64,000 bases of DNA from Lepidodermella squamata (lineage: Eukaryota > Gastrotricha), in NCBI GenBank assembly GCA_047495785.1, contig JBLDXI010000046.1, positions 1,550,001-1,614,000 on the forward strand, in the 5' to 3' direction. This document shows positions 23,391 to 33,318 of the stretch, in pieces (the stretch's first letter is position 1; every line of letters starts with the position of its first letter). The notes under the pieces are model-generated. The model was not told where the DNA came from and did not search any database. It saw nothing but the letters and a program-made list of their open reading frames with translations. A program made the position numbers and the translations under genes.

Positions 23391-26300
23391 ATGTCGGCGC
23401 CGTTTCGCGGGTCTTCGTTCGTTGAAAACGACCGCGAGTTGATACTTGCGGCGAGCGAACTGCCCGGATCTCTGCCCGCGAATTCGTTTCACCTGTCGCC
23501 GAACGAGCCTGGCATTCAGTTCGCAAACACGGACTACGACTTTGTTTCGCTGTCGATTCGCACGAATTCGTCCAATTCCGTGCATAGGAAAAGCCGCACT
23601 GAAAGCCACTCGCCCAGTGCGTCGATATCGAACGGCTCGCCAGAGCGGGAAGTCACCAACTTGGACATGTCAGATCTAGTCGAGTAAGCTTTCTCTCAGT
23701 ACATATTCAAATATTTCTGAATACTTGATTAAAAAATCTTCCTTAAAATACCGCAATGAGTGTAAATTTTGGACGAAAGAAGTGTGTTAAGTTTAAAATT
23801 AGGGTCGATTCCGAACATTTTGATATTTAGGACCTAGATGAGGAACAAGATTTCCGATTGATCTGCAAATTTTGGCGATTTTGACCTGATTTTTCGGCAA
23901 TTCAAGACGTTTTGCATAAAGTTGGACAGTAATTTTCGCAACATTTTCGCACAATAATTTCATCGTAGAGATTGGCCCATAGATCCACAATAAAGATAGG
24001 ATTAACCAATTTGAATTTCCAAGGTGACTTTTTTATTTGGAGCTTGGTTAGCTAATGCATGTCCCATTTTTAAATTTAGCAACTTTTTGCAATAAATTCA
24101 ATCAATTTTTTCAAATTAAAACTACCCAGAGAATCTCACATTTTTATTCCGCGATCGAAGAATATACAAATTTACCGGAGAAAACCCGGAAACCCCCGAT
24201 GGTAACTGGCGAAGTAACATGAAACCCGCGAACTTTTATTTTCTTTTCTCGAACCATTTTAACTTAAAGCATCGGAACCATCGGAATATTCAATTTTTAT
24301 ATTTTAAATAATAAGCATCGGAAAAGTCGCCTTTATATTTATTCTTATTTTCCGATGTGTTAAGACATTATGTTCGATCAAATAAGTAACTTGTTAATTT
24401 CGGAATATCTTAACACCGTCGGAATTACCTCAGGGCGTGACAATGCGAGCTGAACGAGCGTTAGTAGGTCGTGCACCTTGTACCACAATTTGATCCGACT
24501 CTCTGTAAACAAAGGTAAAATTGTCTTACGACCGTCGGAAAGAGGCAAATTACTTACGCCCAAACCATTTCCGCGCGTTGAACTTCACATGAAAATAGCA
24601 CATCAATCGTAGCACTGCTCCCTTGCCAAAGATTGTTTCGATCGCAGTAGTAATATAGCCAGCGCCATCTGCCATTACCGCCATCGGAAGATAAAGGGGC
24701 ATAAACTTTCTCAAACTACGAAAAATGACCTCGTATGCTCTGCCGTTTTCGTTGCTCGCAACTCTGAGTAAAATGGGGTGAAACTTGCGGTTTTTGTCAC
24801 TTGAGCCGCCAGGCTTCTGAGTTCGTGATTCGCACCAGGCACGAAGCTCGGCTGTTCCGAAAGAGCTTGAAAGCGCGTCAGGACCAACAGTTGCCATTCG
24901 ATGTTTTCTCTTCAACTGTTGCTTCAAATTGGCGACTTGCCTCGTTGTCAGCTTTGGATTGTCTTTGATGAGCCGCTCCCTGATGTACTTGGGTGGATCA
25001 TTGATATGATCCAGCACATATCGCCTCACCTCGGCTGTTAACACGCTTGTCGAATTGATTGGATGCACATGAGCGCCGCCACACGAAAACACGGCTTGGT
25101 CAGGAGACCATTTGAGTACACCCCGGTGGGGGCAATCCTTTGAGCCTGACTTCCGATGCTTACAGACGTAATAGCATGTTTGCTTGTTGAAACCGCTCTT
25201 CGTAGTGTCAATCCAGAGAATGCTGTAGTTCCGCTAGACATGGAATGTAATGCCGAATGGCAAAGCTTCGAACAAATCAAACTCAAATTCATCTGTCGGC
25301 TTCGGGTCGGCAATAAAGTCATTTTCATCGTCAACCAGAGCAGGGTCATCTTCATCCCAGTCCTGATCTTGATTCTCGACCGACTGCCCATCGATAGCCT
25401 CGTCGGAGTCCTCAAATTCCTCTACACTTCCGTCAGATTCGTACAATTTCAAAAAGTTCATGTTTCAAATGATGAAAATTGGGAGAATAAATTAATGTTT
25501 AATAAATCGTTCATTGCTGCTTCAATTTAGCGCGAATTCCGACGGTTTAAGGTAGTGTTACGATACATTAGTCGCGTGTTCCGATGAAATAAATCAAAAC
25601 AAGTCATTCCGATGGTTTAATTTACTTTCCTTGCGATTTTTGTATTTCCGACGCTTTAAGTCAAAATGGTACGCGAAAAGAAAATAAAGGTTCGATGATA
25701 TTAGCTGAGTCCTAACTGGCTTGGTAATTTTCGGTATTTTGCCCAGTTTGTTTAAATTTCATCGGATTATTTTGATCCCATTGACGAGTTCCTTACCTGA
25801 TTACTGTTCTCGCGACATTTTGAATTTTTTTATGATTTTTATGGCAGCTGGCAGTGAGATATAGCGTGTCCCATAAGTAACGCAATCAAATAAAATACAC
25901 GGAAGATGGTTCAGAAACTCTGAAATTAGAGACGAAGCAGCATCTCATTGCCCCAAATTTCTTAGAAAAATTCATAAAATCACGAGAATAGTAATCAAGT
26001 ATGTCACTTGCTGATGGGAATAAAAAGTCCGGAGAAATTTGGCCCAACCGGATAAATTACCGAAAATTACCGAACCAGTTGCCATCGGGGTTTTCCGGGA
26101 TTTTTCCGTAAATTTTTTATTTCTTTGGGTAAATCGCGGATGAGAGATAGAATATCCCTAAGTAGGGTTCGTTGAAAAAAATTAGTTCAATTTCCTACAA
26201 AATATTGCTAAATTGAAAAATAGGAGCGCATTTTAGAGTTTTTAAACCCTCTTTCATGCATTTTATGGGACACGCTTTATTAGTGACCGAATTAGCCATT

Positions 26301-29300
26301 TTTGCACCCGAATTTATTCAATTTTTTCAACCAAAATTTATGTAATTTTTTGTTTTAGTAACGAACTGAATTCTCAAGCGTTGGCGTTGTGCAAGCGATA
26401 CGTGCTGAAACACTATTTCCGGCTATTGCAAGTCATCGCCTGGGAGCCGTTCGCCTTCTGCAACTGCTGCTACTCGTGCTCGAACCAGAAGCTGTACGGC
26501 GACGAGACGTCGGCATTCCACCGCTTCTACATCGGCGCCATCAACCTGCTCTACCCGATCCTAGTCGTCGCCTTCCTAGTCTACTCCTACGTATTCGACG
26601 TGATCGGCTGCCAATGGGTGGTCATGATCGCCCCATTTTCACCCATCGGACCAGCTATCATCAACTCATCCGCCCTACCGCCTGAAAATTTAACAACCAC
26701 CCCATTCGGCGTTTTATACAACATGGAAACAACAACCAAGGTAATCCCATTCGGCCCGGTTATTCAAAAGGAAGAATGCAGTTCGCACTGGCTGACGACG
26801 TACGTAGTGCCGAACATCCTCCACTTCGTCGCCTACGTCATGGGCTTCGTCTACTTCCGCCTCATGCGTTCTGAACAGCTGTACGCGTTGATTGAACGCG
26901 TGTTCCTGAACTCAGCCCTCGTGAAAAACCGCACCGTCATGTCGTTGACTCGAGTGATTCGAAAACTGCGCATCATTTTATTGGCCTCTTTCACCTGGGT
27001 CGTTTTAGCCACCGCTCTGTACGTATTTTTTCTAACCGCCTTCCCCGACCATTCTTACACAATCATCCACGACGCGTTGCGCCTCGACGACAACGTGTAC
27101 TATTTTATCCTCGCCCTGCGCTCGATCGGCTACATTCTAGCGAATCTAGTCACGCTGACGGTTGTCTTCAACTTTGTCGTGCAGTGCGAGATGCTGTGCT
27201 TCTACTTCGAGTTCATCTTCCACCGCCTGCGCGAGAAGGTGTGGCTCATGAGCGATGCGTTCAAGCACGTGTTCAACGTGGCGGCGTTGGCTCGCCAGAT
27301 CAACTTGTTCCAGTCGCATCTAACGTCGGTTGTCATGTTCAAGCTGCTGATAACAACGACAATCGGCATTATCACGCTGTTTCAGAACAAACAAGACGAC
27401 CCAGTGGTGAGTTTCCGCTATCAATTTCCTCAACTAGGCTTATCTTATATATCGTGCTTAATCATGAGAAAAAATGGTTTGAGTACCGGATCTGAACATG
27501 TGAGCCTCGAACCTTTTTGGAGGTTCCTGGGGTCGTTGGGATCGCGGCTTCAAATTCCTAATTTGCCTTATTTTTTCACGATTTTAACTTATTTTTAACC
27601 GTAAATTACTGTCAGCCCAGTGGAAAAATATTCGACCAAGTTGAGAAGTATGGTTGAAGTCACCTAGTAAATGAATCTCAAATTCCGAAATACGGAAAAA
27701 ATCTATTAATATAGGACTTTAAAACAATTTTTTCAGGTTTTGAAATTTAAATTTAACTAGAAATTTCGAGTGTTGAAGAAAATGAGAATTGCTGGCTTTG
27801 AGGAATATCTAATATCCGCTGGCGAGTCATCGTTCAGTTTCGGTAACGATGGAAAGCGAAACTCAGTGTTAATTAAATTAAATTGAATTGAAATTGAAAT
27901 TTGAAATTTTTTCGAAAAAACTTGGAAAAAATCATAGAAATTCATGAGATGCGCGTTAATAAGCAAGTCCAGGGCCATACAAAAGCTGAGCTGGGCCAGT
28001 TTTATCTTCCTAATTTAGATTCGGTAAATATGTTCGGTAAATAAAAATATGGAAATGCTCGGTAAAATGAAGTTCGAATTTTAGGAATTTTCTCAGGCTT
28101 GGAATAAAATCGTTTGAGTGGGTGCGAAAAGCATTGATGAAATCCTTGAATCGCTAAAAGAAATGCTACTATCCCTCAGCGACCTTCAGGAAAACTCCTA
28201 ACCGTTCATTTCCGAGGTCGAAACCAATACATATCGTTTAAACTAATTCGGGAAAATATCCACCTTGAAGAAAATTTACAAAAATCGCCGAAAAAGTTAT
28301 GTTAAGTTCCAGAGAAATTATCTCTGGTAAAACTCAATTCCCTGCGGCCTAATTCTGACGTCATGGTAGAGAGTGAACGGCTTCGAAAAAAAATCAGCTG
28401 TAATTTAGGTTCAAGTAAACACGGCCTGATTGCGCACTCGCGGCAGCTGATTATTCTAATTACACTGAATAGCGGATCGTTTTTTAGGCAAATTTTTTCA
28501 CTCAAAAACAACAACGTGTAACAGTCGGACATGTGCACTGAACAGCGCGTAAACAGCATAAAAAAAACTGCCTGGCACCTGGTCAAACTGCGTCATAGTA
28601 AGCGTTGGCATAAAAATACTAGGCTGAAACCATATAAAACAGGCGCATCGTTTTCATAGTTTTCATCGTTTTCCAAAACTTGAATTTTCAATATTATAAA
28701 ATGAATTTACTTCAAATTTCCGTTATTTACTTTGCCGCATTTGCCTCCGGTAATGCATTTGCTGCAGTACCTACGATTGGCGGGTGTCAAATGTTCCCGG
28801 CTGATAATATCTGGAACACCCCGATCGACTCGCTACCCGTCCATCCTAAATCCGCGACCTACATGGCCACCATCCAATCCATGTCAGGCAACAACTACCT
28901 GAAAGCTGACTTCGGCACTGTTTGGAACGGAGCCCCAATCGGCATTCCGTTCAACGTCGTCAACGGGGCTCAGGCGAAGTTATCCCTAAAATTCGACTAC
29001 GCCTCTGAAAGCGACGCAGGGCCGTACCCGATCCCGCAGAATGTGCTGATCGAGGGCGGCACGAACGCTCCGTTGTCCGACGACCGCCACGTGCTGCTAG
29101 TCGACAACTCAACCTGCACGCTGTACGAAATCTACAACTACCGACCCCAGGCGGACGGGTCGCTTCAAGCCGGGTGTGGGGCGATCTGGAAACTGGGCTC
29201 AAACGCACTGCGCCCTGATACTTGGACGTCGGCGGACGCGGCTGGTCTGCCGATTCTACCCGGGCTTGTTCGTTACGAGGAGGTGGTCGCCGGTGAGATT

Positions 29301-31163
29301 GCTCACGCTATTCGATTCACCCTGCCGAAAACGCAGCGAGCCTACGTGTGGCCGGGCCGGCACTACGCGTCGTCGATCACCGACCAGTCTTACCCGCCGA
29401 TGGGGCTGAGATTCCGCCTGAAATCGACCTTTGATATCACGCCGTTTTCGCCGAAAGTGCAAGTTATTCTACGGGCTTTCAAGAAGTACGGCCTGCTGCT
29501 AGCGGATAACGGCTCGAAGTGGTTTGTTTCGGGCGTGCCGAATTCTAACTGGGACGATAACGATTTGCGAAATCTAGCCAAAGTTCTCAGCTCGAATCTC
29601 GAGGTGGTCGATGATTCACTGCTGATGGTGAGTAAGGACTCGGGCCAGGCCAAACAGTCGTCAGCTAGCACGTCGACTTCATCATCCCAAGCAACTGCTT
29701 CTACGACTAAATCAGCGACTTCTACCACTACTACTACGAAATTATCGACTACGATGAAATTGTCCTCCACCACTACCAAGAGGAAATAATTAGCAAAATA
29801 ATTTAGAGTCATAATTTTGTGATGATTACACCTCAGTTATAATCCTGGTGAATTATGTTAATGAACTTGTAATATTATCTAATCTAATAGGTTTTAAAAT
29901 TGTCGAAATTATTTTTTCCGTTCTGTAAATAATTAAGCTGGGCTACGGCTATGTAGAATATTTGATGTGTTTATTGAATAAAAAATGAATTTATATGATT
30001 TTAAACAAGTTTTTGAAGAAATTTTTTCATGTCGTGGGCATGAATTTAGTTGAAATTTCATCTCGTTTTTAACTAATTTTGTAATATTGAAAAGGTATAG
30101 GAACCCTTAATTCACCCTAAATTGGGGGTTTCAGCTCTAAGATGACCCAAAATATGGCTTTTCGGGTTAACCATCTTCCTTAAAATCTCAATTTTTTTGC
30201 GTAATTATTTATTTAAGAGCATTTATCCCACAGTTGAGTTGGTTATAAAAAAAATTGTCAGTGAGAAAAACCGTAACAACAAGTCATGATTATTCGGTCC
30301 TGTTCAGAATTTTGCGTCAGTATATGAGTTGAGCCTCTATCGATTCCCAAAAACAAGTGATTTTTCCGGTATCTAGCCAATTTTTCAGTTATATCATCGA
30401 TAAATAACGTGAAAAGAAGAGAGGAAAGGGGATCGCACCGAGGTTCAGAGAGTTAAATCGGAAACTAAATCGTTTACCATAACAGAGGCTTGACAGTTTG
30501 TGTACATGTTGGCTATCATTTTCAAAAAATATCTTCACCAAAAAACGATGATTCATCAAATCTAATGCGCTGCTGTAAGTGACGAAGGGTTTTCTTAAGA
30601 AATTTGAAAATATTGTTTCAGGTGGATTTTTTACTTTTTTAATTGATTAATTTTCAATTATTCTGCTTGAAAAAATATCATGAATAATTACATCATGTGC
30701 ATGTCTTAAGAAATTTGAAAATATTGTTTCAGGTGGATTTTTTACTTTTTTAATTGATTAATTTTCAATTATTCTGCTTGAAAAAATATCATGAATAATT
30801 AATTTTTGTCATGAATAATTTATGATTTCGCATCTTGTGCAGATATGGGCGTATAAAGGCGCATTTCCCGTCATCTGGTTCATCCCGGTCGTGTACTGCT
30901 TCGCCGAATCGGCGCGCCTGTTCACGTACAACCGCACGCTGATCAACCAGGCGCTCGAGATGCGCGTGTTCGGCTACGCGGCCGCCAGCCCCGCCGAAAT
31001 CGACTCGTTCATCGCGTTTCTGCGCGCCGCCAACGTCCGCACCAAGCTCTTCCACGTCGGCATCCGGCCCTCGTACCTGCTGATCATCGCCTTCCTACTA
31101 GCATTTGCCCTCGTGGCAATGCTGCAGCTGGACATTGTTTCATTTGGCTACCTAAAACTCTGA
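23391..31163 (+). CDS. Seven-transmembrane gustatory-receptor-like protein
   Basis: Three exons (23391-23683, 26359-27406, 30843-31163) join in phase to 553 residues. About 110 hydrophilic, Ser/Asn-rich N-terminal residues precede seven hydrophobic segments, including FYIGAINLLYPILVVAFLVY, ILHFVAYVMGFVYF, IILLASFTWVVLATALYVFF, FKLLITTTIGIITLF, PVIWFIPVVYCFAESARL and YLLIIAFLLAFALVAM. The length, the long cytosol-type N-terminus, the short loops and the C-terminal KLFHVGIRPSYLL segment resemble the invertebrate gustatory-receptor/GRL superfamily. That assignment is by overall pattern, not by a diagnostic motif (the insect TYhhhhhQF signature is absent). The introns are exceptionally long (2675 and 3436 bp). 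The first hosts a MULE, and the second hosts a complete foreign-looking gene on the same strand. The first exon start is the only ATG that opens the frame. Confidence 0.7.
24211..25712 (-). mobile_element. Non-autonomous Mutator-like (MULE) element with FLYWCH-type transposase remnant
   Basis: 1502 bp bounded by an 8-bp target duplication TAACTGGC (24203-24210 and 25713-25720). Long terminal inverted repeats lie 19 bp in from each end: 24230-24277 and the complement of 25646-25693, about 48 bp with roughly five mismatches (core TTTATTTTCTTTTC...CCATTTT...ACTTAAAGC). The outermost 19 bp are more diverged. The interior codes, on the minus strand, for the N-terminal part of a transposase. The insertion lies in the first intron of the GR-like gene, antisense to it. 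Confidence 0.85.
24378..25461 (-). pseudogene. Truncated FLYWCH-MULE transposase
   Basis: A single minus-strand frame runs from 25461 to about 24555 with one in-frame TAG (25234-25236). It begins with an acidic segment, then a FLYWCH-like zinc finger (CYYVC...DCPHRG...HVHP), then MULE transposase core (AYEVIFRSLRKF..., MADGAGYITTAIETIFG, CYFHV). After KWFG there is a GTAAGT donor and, 54 bp on, a TTTACAG acceptor. Splicing would continue SRIKLWYKVHDLLTL... to the stop at 24378. The C-terminal third of a full transposase is missing. It is non-functional as it stands because of the stop and the truncation. Confidence 0.75.
25863..26276. mobile_element. MITE with AGCGTGTCCCATAA inverted termini
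   Basis: Perfect 14-bp inverted termini at 25863-25876 and 26263-26276. The interior contains, in inverse orientation, the GATGGTAACTGG/GGTAATTTTCGG core shared with the repeats at 22318 and 24170. It ends less than 100 bp before the second exon of the GR-like gene. No coding capacity. Confidence 0.6.
28633..28639 (+). promoter_or_regulatory. TATA box for the intron-nested gene
   Basis: TATAAAA 62 bp upstream of the ATG at 28701, inside the second intron of the GR-like gene. It suggests a eukaryotic promoter for the nested gene, independent of its host. Confidence 0.5.
28701..29789 (+). CDS. Secreted protein of a bacterial-type family of unknown function, nested in an intron
   Basis: One uninterrupted exon of 362 codons. 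A signal peptide (NLLQISVIYFAAFASGNAFA) precedes a globular domain (about 24-310) with motifs I associate from memory with an uncharacterised family of secreted bacterial proteins: FPADNIWNTPID, DDRHVLLVDNSTCTLYEIYN, LRPDTWTSADAAGLPILPG, GEIAHAIRFTLPKTQRAYVW, YGLLLADNGSKWFVSG. The function of that family is unknown to me. Residues 315-362 are an added Ser/Thr/Lys low-complexity tail of a kind often O-glycosylated in animal secreted proteins. The gene lies wholly within intron 27407-30842 of the GR-like gene, same strand, with its own TATA box and AATAAA. Absence of introns in a locus where other genes have 1-22 fits horizontal acquisition. An ordinary animal gene with lost introns is the alternative. 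Confidence 0.75.
   Translation: MNLLQISVIYFAAFASGNAFAAVPTIGGCQMFPADNIWNTPIDSLPVHPKSATYMATIQSMSGNNYLKADFGTVWNGAPIGIPFNVVNGAQAKLSLKFDYASESDAGPYPIPQNVLIEGGTNAPLSDDRHVLLVDNSTCTLYEIYNYRPQADGSLQAGCGAIWKLGSNALRPDTWTSADAAGLPILPGLVRYEEVVAGEIAHAIRFTLPKTQRAYVWPGRHYASSITDQSYPPMGLRFRLKSTFDITPFSPKVQVILRAFKKYGLLLADNGSKWFVSGVPNSNWDDNDLRNLAKVLSSNLEVVDDSLLMVSKDSGQAKQSSASTSTSSSQATASTTKSATSTTTTTKLSTTMKLSSTTTKRK
29977..29982 (+). terminator. Poly(A) signal of the intron-nested gene
   Basis: AATAAA 188 bp past the stop. The remaining intron sequence (27407-28632 and 29983-30592) is AT-rich and I see nothing coding in it. Confidence 0.5.
30593..30801 (+). repeat. 98-bp direct duplication just upstream of the last GR-like exon
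   Basis: Two practically identical 98-bp copies (30593-30690 and 30704-30801) separated by 13 bp, beginning TCTTAAGAAATTTGAAAATA. The second copy ends 41 bp before the exon at 30843. Each copy contains a TTTCAG-like acceptor word (GTTTCAG). Confidence 0.85.
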
Positions 31164-33318
31164 TATTAACCCAAAAATCTATATATATTATATTATATTC
31201 TACTCCGCCTTAAAAATAATATCAAAATTATGCATGCCGTAAAAATATTATTCTACCGAAAAATATACTACCCAATTTTATTGTTCATGAGCAAGAAATG
31301 ATATCTTCTGTGATTTTTTTCGAACGATGCCAGTATTATACCAAACGCAATCCAGCATGTTGAGCTTTCTTCCAAAATATTCGTCTTCCCGGAAGGCGAG
31401 CTCTTCTTTTTTCTCATCGAAAACATTTGTGAGCGAAATTCCAGGTGCTGTTTTTGTTGTTGTCGCAATTGCGAGTGCGACATTTTTTTTCCGGCCCGAT
31501 GCACGGCGGCTATGAAGAACTATATTCGATGCAATAAAGCTCTGTATACGGTTTGTATATTATAGCGTTGTTATCTTGTTGTCTCACAGGCGTTTGTTTA
31601 CACTGCACGGGCTCAATAATTGTTATCTGAGCTATAAAAAGTTGTTGGGTGCAGAGGGGTGAATGCGAAAATGTGGCTGCATCATGTACCTTTTTATTGG
31701 GGCAAACCCATGATTAAGCTTCCGGGTTAAATCGGAATGAAATAAGGACAGTCAACTGAAAATGTGAGTTCCGATAACATATTACGCAAATACTGCTCAG
31801 AAATCGAAGAAGAAGAGAGCGGAATCTTCGGAAAGCTCGAGAAAATGTAAGCCTAGATTCGCATTTGTTTGATTAGGTTGGCGAATGAAGATATGGAACA
31901 TAGAAAAAGGTCCAAGATTTCGGAAGTTGTATGATGGCCATGCGACGAGGTACGGTACCGTTCAGAGGGAAAACATATTCGAAGCTTAAAATTAGCTTGC
32001 GCCTTTTGGCTAACTGGGTATGGGCAAATAAGGGGCAGTTTTATACTCTCAATTGCCAAAGCATGGGTTTCCAGCTTTTTTTACCCGGTTTTCAAGCAGA
32101 TGTCCTCCTGAAACGTGTCACGGATATTTATTATTTTCATCCATTTCAGAGGGAGAAAAAGTAAGAGAATAACTATGCCGAACTTTATTCAAAAATAGTT
32201 GATAATTGCCAAGATGATAGATATCCAAAAAGACATCATTTCATGTACATTTTTCTGATAATTGATATTCGCTTCTTGCTTTGATGGTTATGTGAAAAAT
32301 GCAACGAATGAGACAGGATTTCATAAAAAAACCCCTAACGTTTCTAATGTTATTTAACCATGAAGTGCCTTTCATCTTTCATCTGAGAAGTCTTAAAGTT
32401 ACTCCGTCCAAAATCACGCTGCGCTACCGTATAAGGGTCCCACCGCGGTATGAAAGGAGAAATCTGCGTCTAAACTGTTAAACATACACTGTTTAACATT
32501 TTGGAAGGTTCCTTACGGTTACCGTTCAATGCTCTGGGCTCCACCTTTCAATGGATAAGTTCTTTCCTTGGGTGTAATTACCCTTTCGAAGTTCGGGATA
32601 AACTATATTCAAAAATAGTTCATAATTGCCAAGGTGAAAGATATCCAAAAAGACATAATTTCATGTACATTTTTCTGATAATTGATATTCGCTTCTTGCT
32701 TTGATGGTTATGTAAAAAATGCAACGAATGAGACAGGATTTCATAAAAAAACCCCTAACGTTTCTAACGTTATTTAACCCTGAAGTGCCTTTCATCTTTC
32801 ATCTGAGAAGTCTTAAAGTTACTCTGTCCAAAATCACGCTGCGCTACCGTATAAGGGCAAAGAAAACGAGTTCAAGTTGTTCAAGTTCAAGTTCAAGTGT
32901 TTTTTGACTAGTTGGGCAAGCCAGGCGATACTTTACGTGACTCATCGCAGCGTATCTAAAATGCTATAGCTTCGAGTTACGAATACGAAGTCACCACATT
33001 TGAGATCTATGCTCGCTGCTGGCTACGCACGAGCTTTCTTACGGGAGCACGTCCGCGTAGCACCAGCAAGACAAAAGAATTATAAAGACCGCGCACCGCC
33101 TTAATTTTATTCACTTGACCGCGAAAAGCAAGCGATCGCGTTTGTTTGCTCTTGCGCGGTTGCATCGATTGGCGCGTGGCGCGGTTAGAATCGTAAACAC
33201 GCTGACAGATGGTAGTGGTAGATGGTGCTTTATAATGCAGAACACGATGCCGTGCTAATCGGAAACATTTTGGCAACTTGATCGAAAATTATGCCGTGTG
33301 GCCTACTCTGCTGCGACC
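31164..33318. other. Repeat-bearing intergenic spacer
   Basis: No supported gene. It contains a 257-bp direct duplication (32181-32857) and a run of TTCAAG repeats near 32870-32900. A GC-richer patch at 33007-33290 sits immediately upstream of the next gene and probably includes its promoter and 5' leader. Confidence 0.5.
32181..32857 (+). repeat. 257-bp direct repeat, two copies 420 bp apart
   Basis: Copies at 32181-32437 and 32601-32857 differ at only a few positions (shared ends AACT.TATTCAAAAATAGTT and CGCTACCGTATAAGGG). The 163-bp spacer is unique. Similarity this high indicates a recent duplication or two ends of one element. No protein was recognised. Confidence 0.85.

Larger units (their letters stand above)
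24050..25870. repeat. Old dispersed repeat split by the MULE insertion
   Basis: Left half 24050-24210 and right half 25713-about 25870 together match the uninterrupted repeat at about 22185-22400 (shared core ACCGGAGAAAAC...GATGGTAACTGG followed by TTGGTAATTTTCGGT). The break falls exactly after TAACTGGC, and those eight bases are repeated at the start of the right half. Confidence 0.7.

Noticed and set aside
28701-29789. Bacterial contamination as explanation for the intron-nested gene
   Set aside because: Flanking intron DNA is AT-rich and continuous with eukaryotic exons that join in phase; the gene has TATA and AATAAA signals and an added low-complexity tail.
33007-33276. 89-codon basic minus-strand frame divergent from the membrane-protein gene
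   Set aside because: No recognisable family, no splice partner, and it overlaps the likely promoter/5' leader; GC-rich DNA gives such frames by chance.
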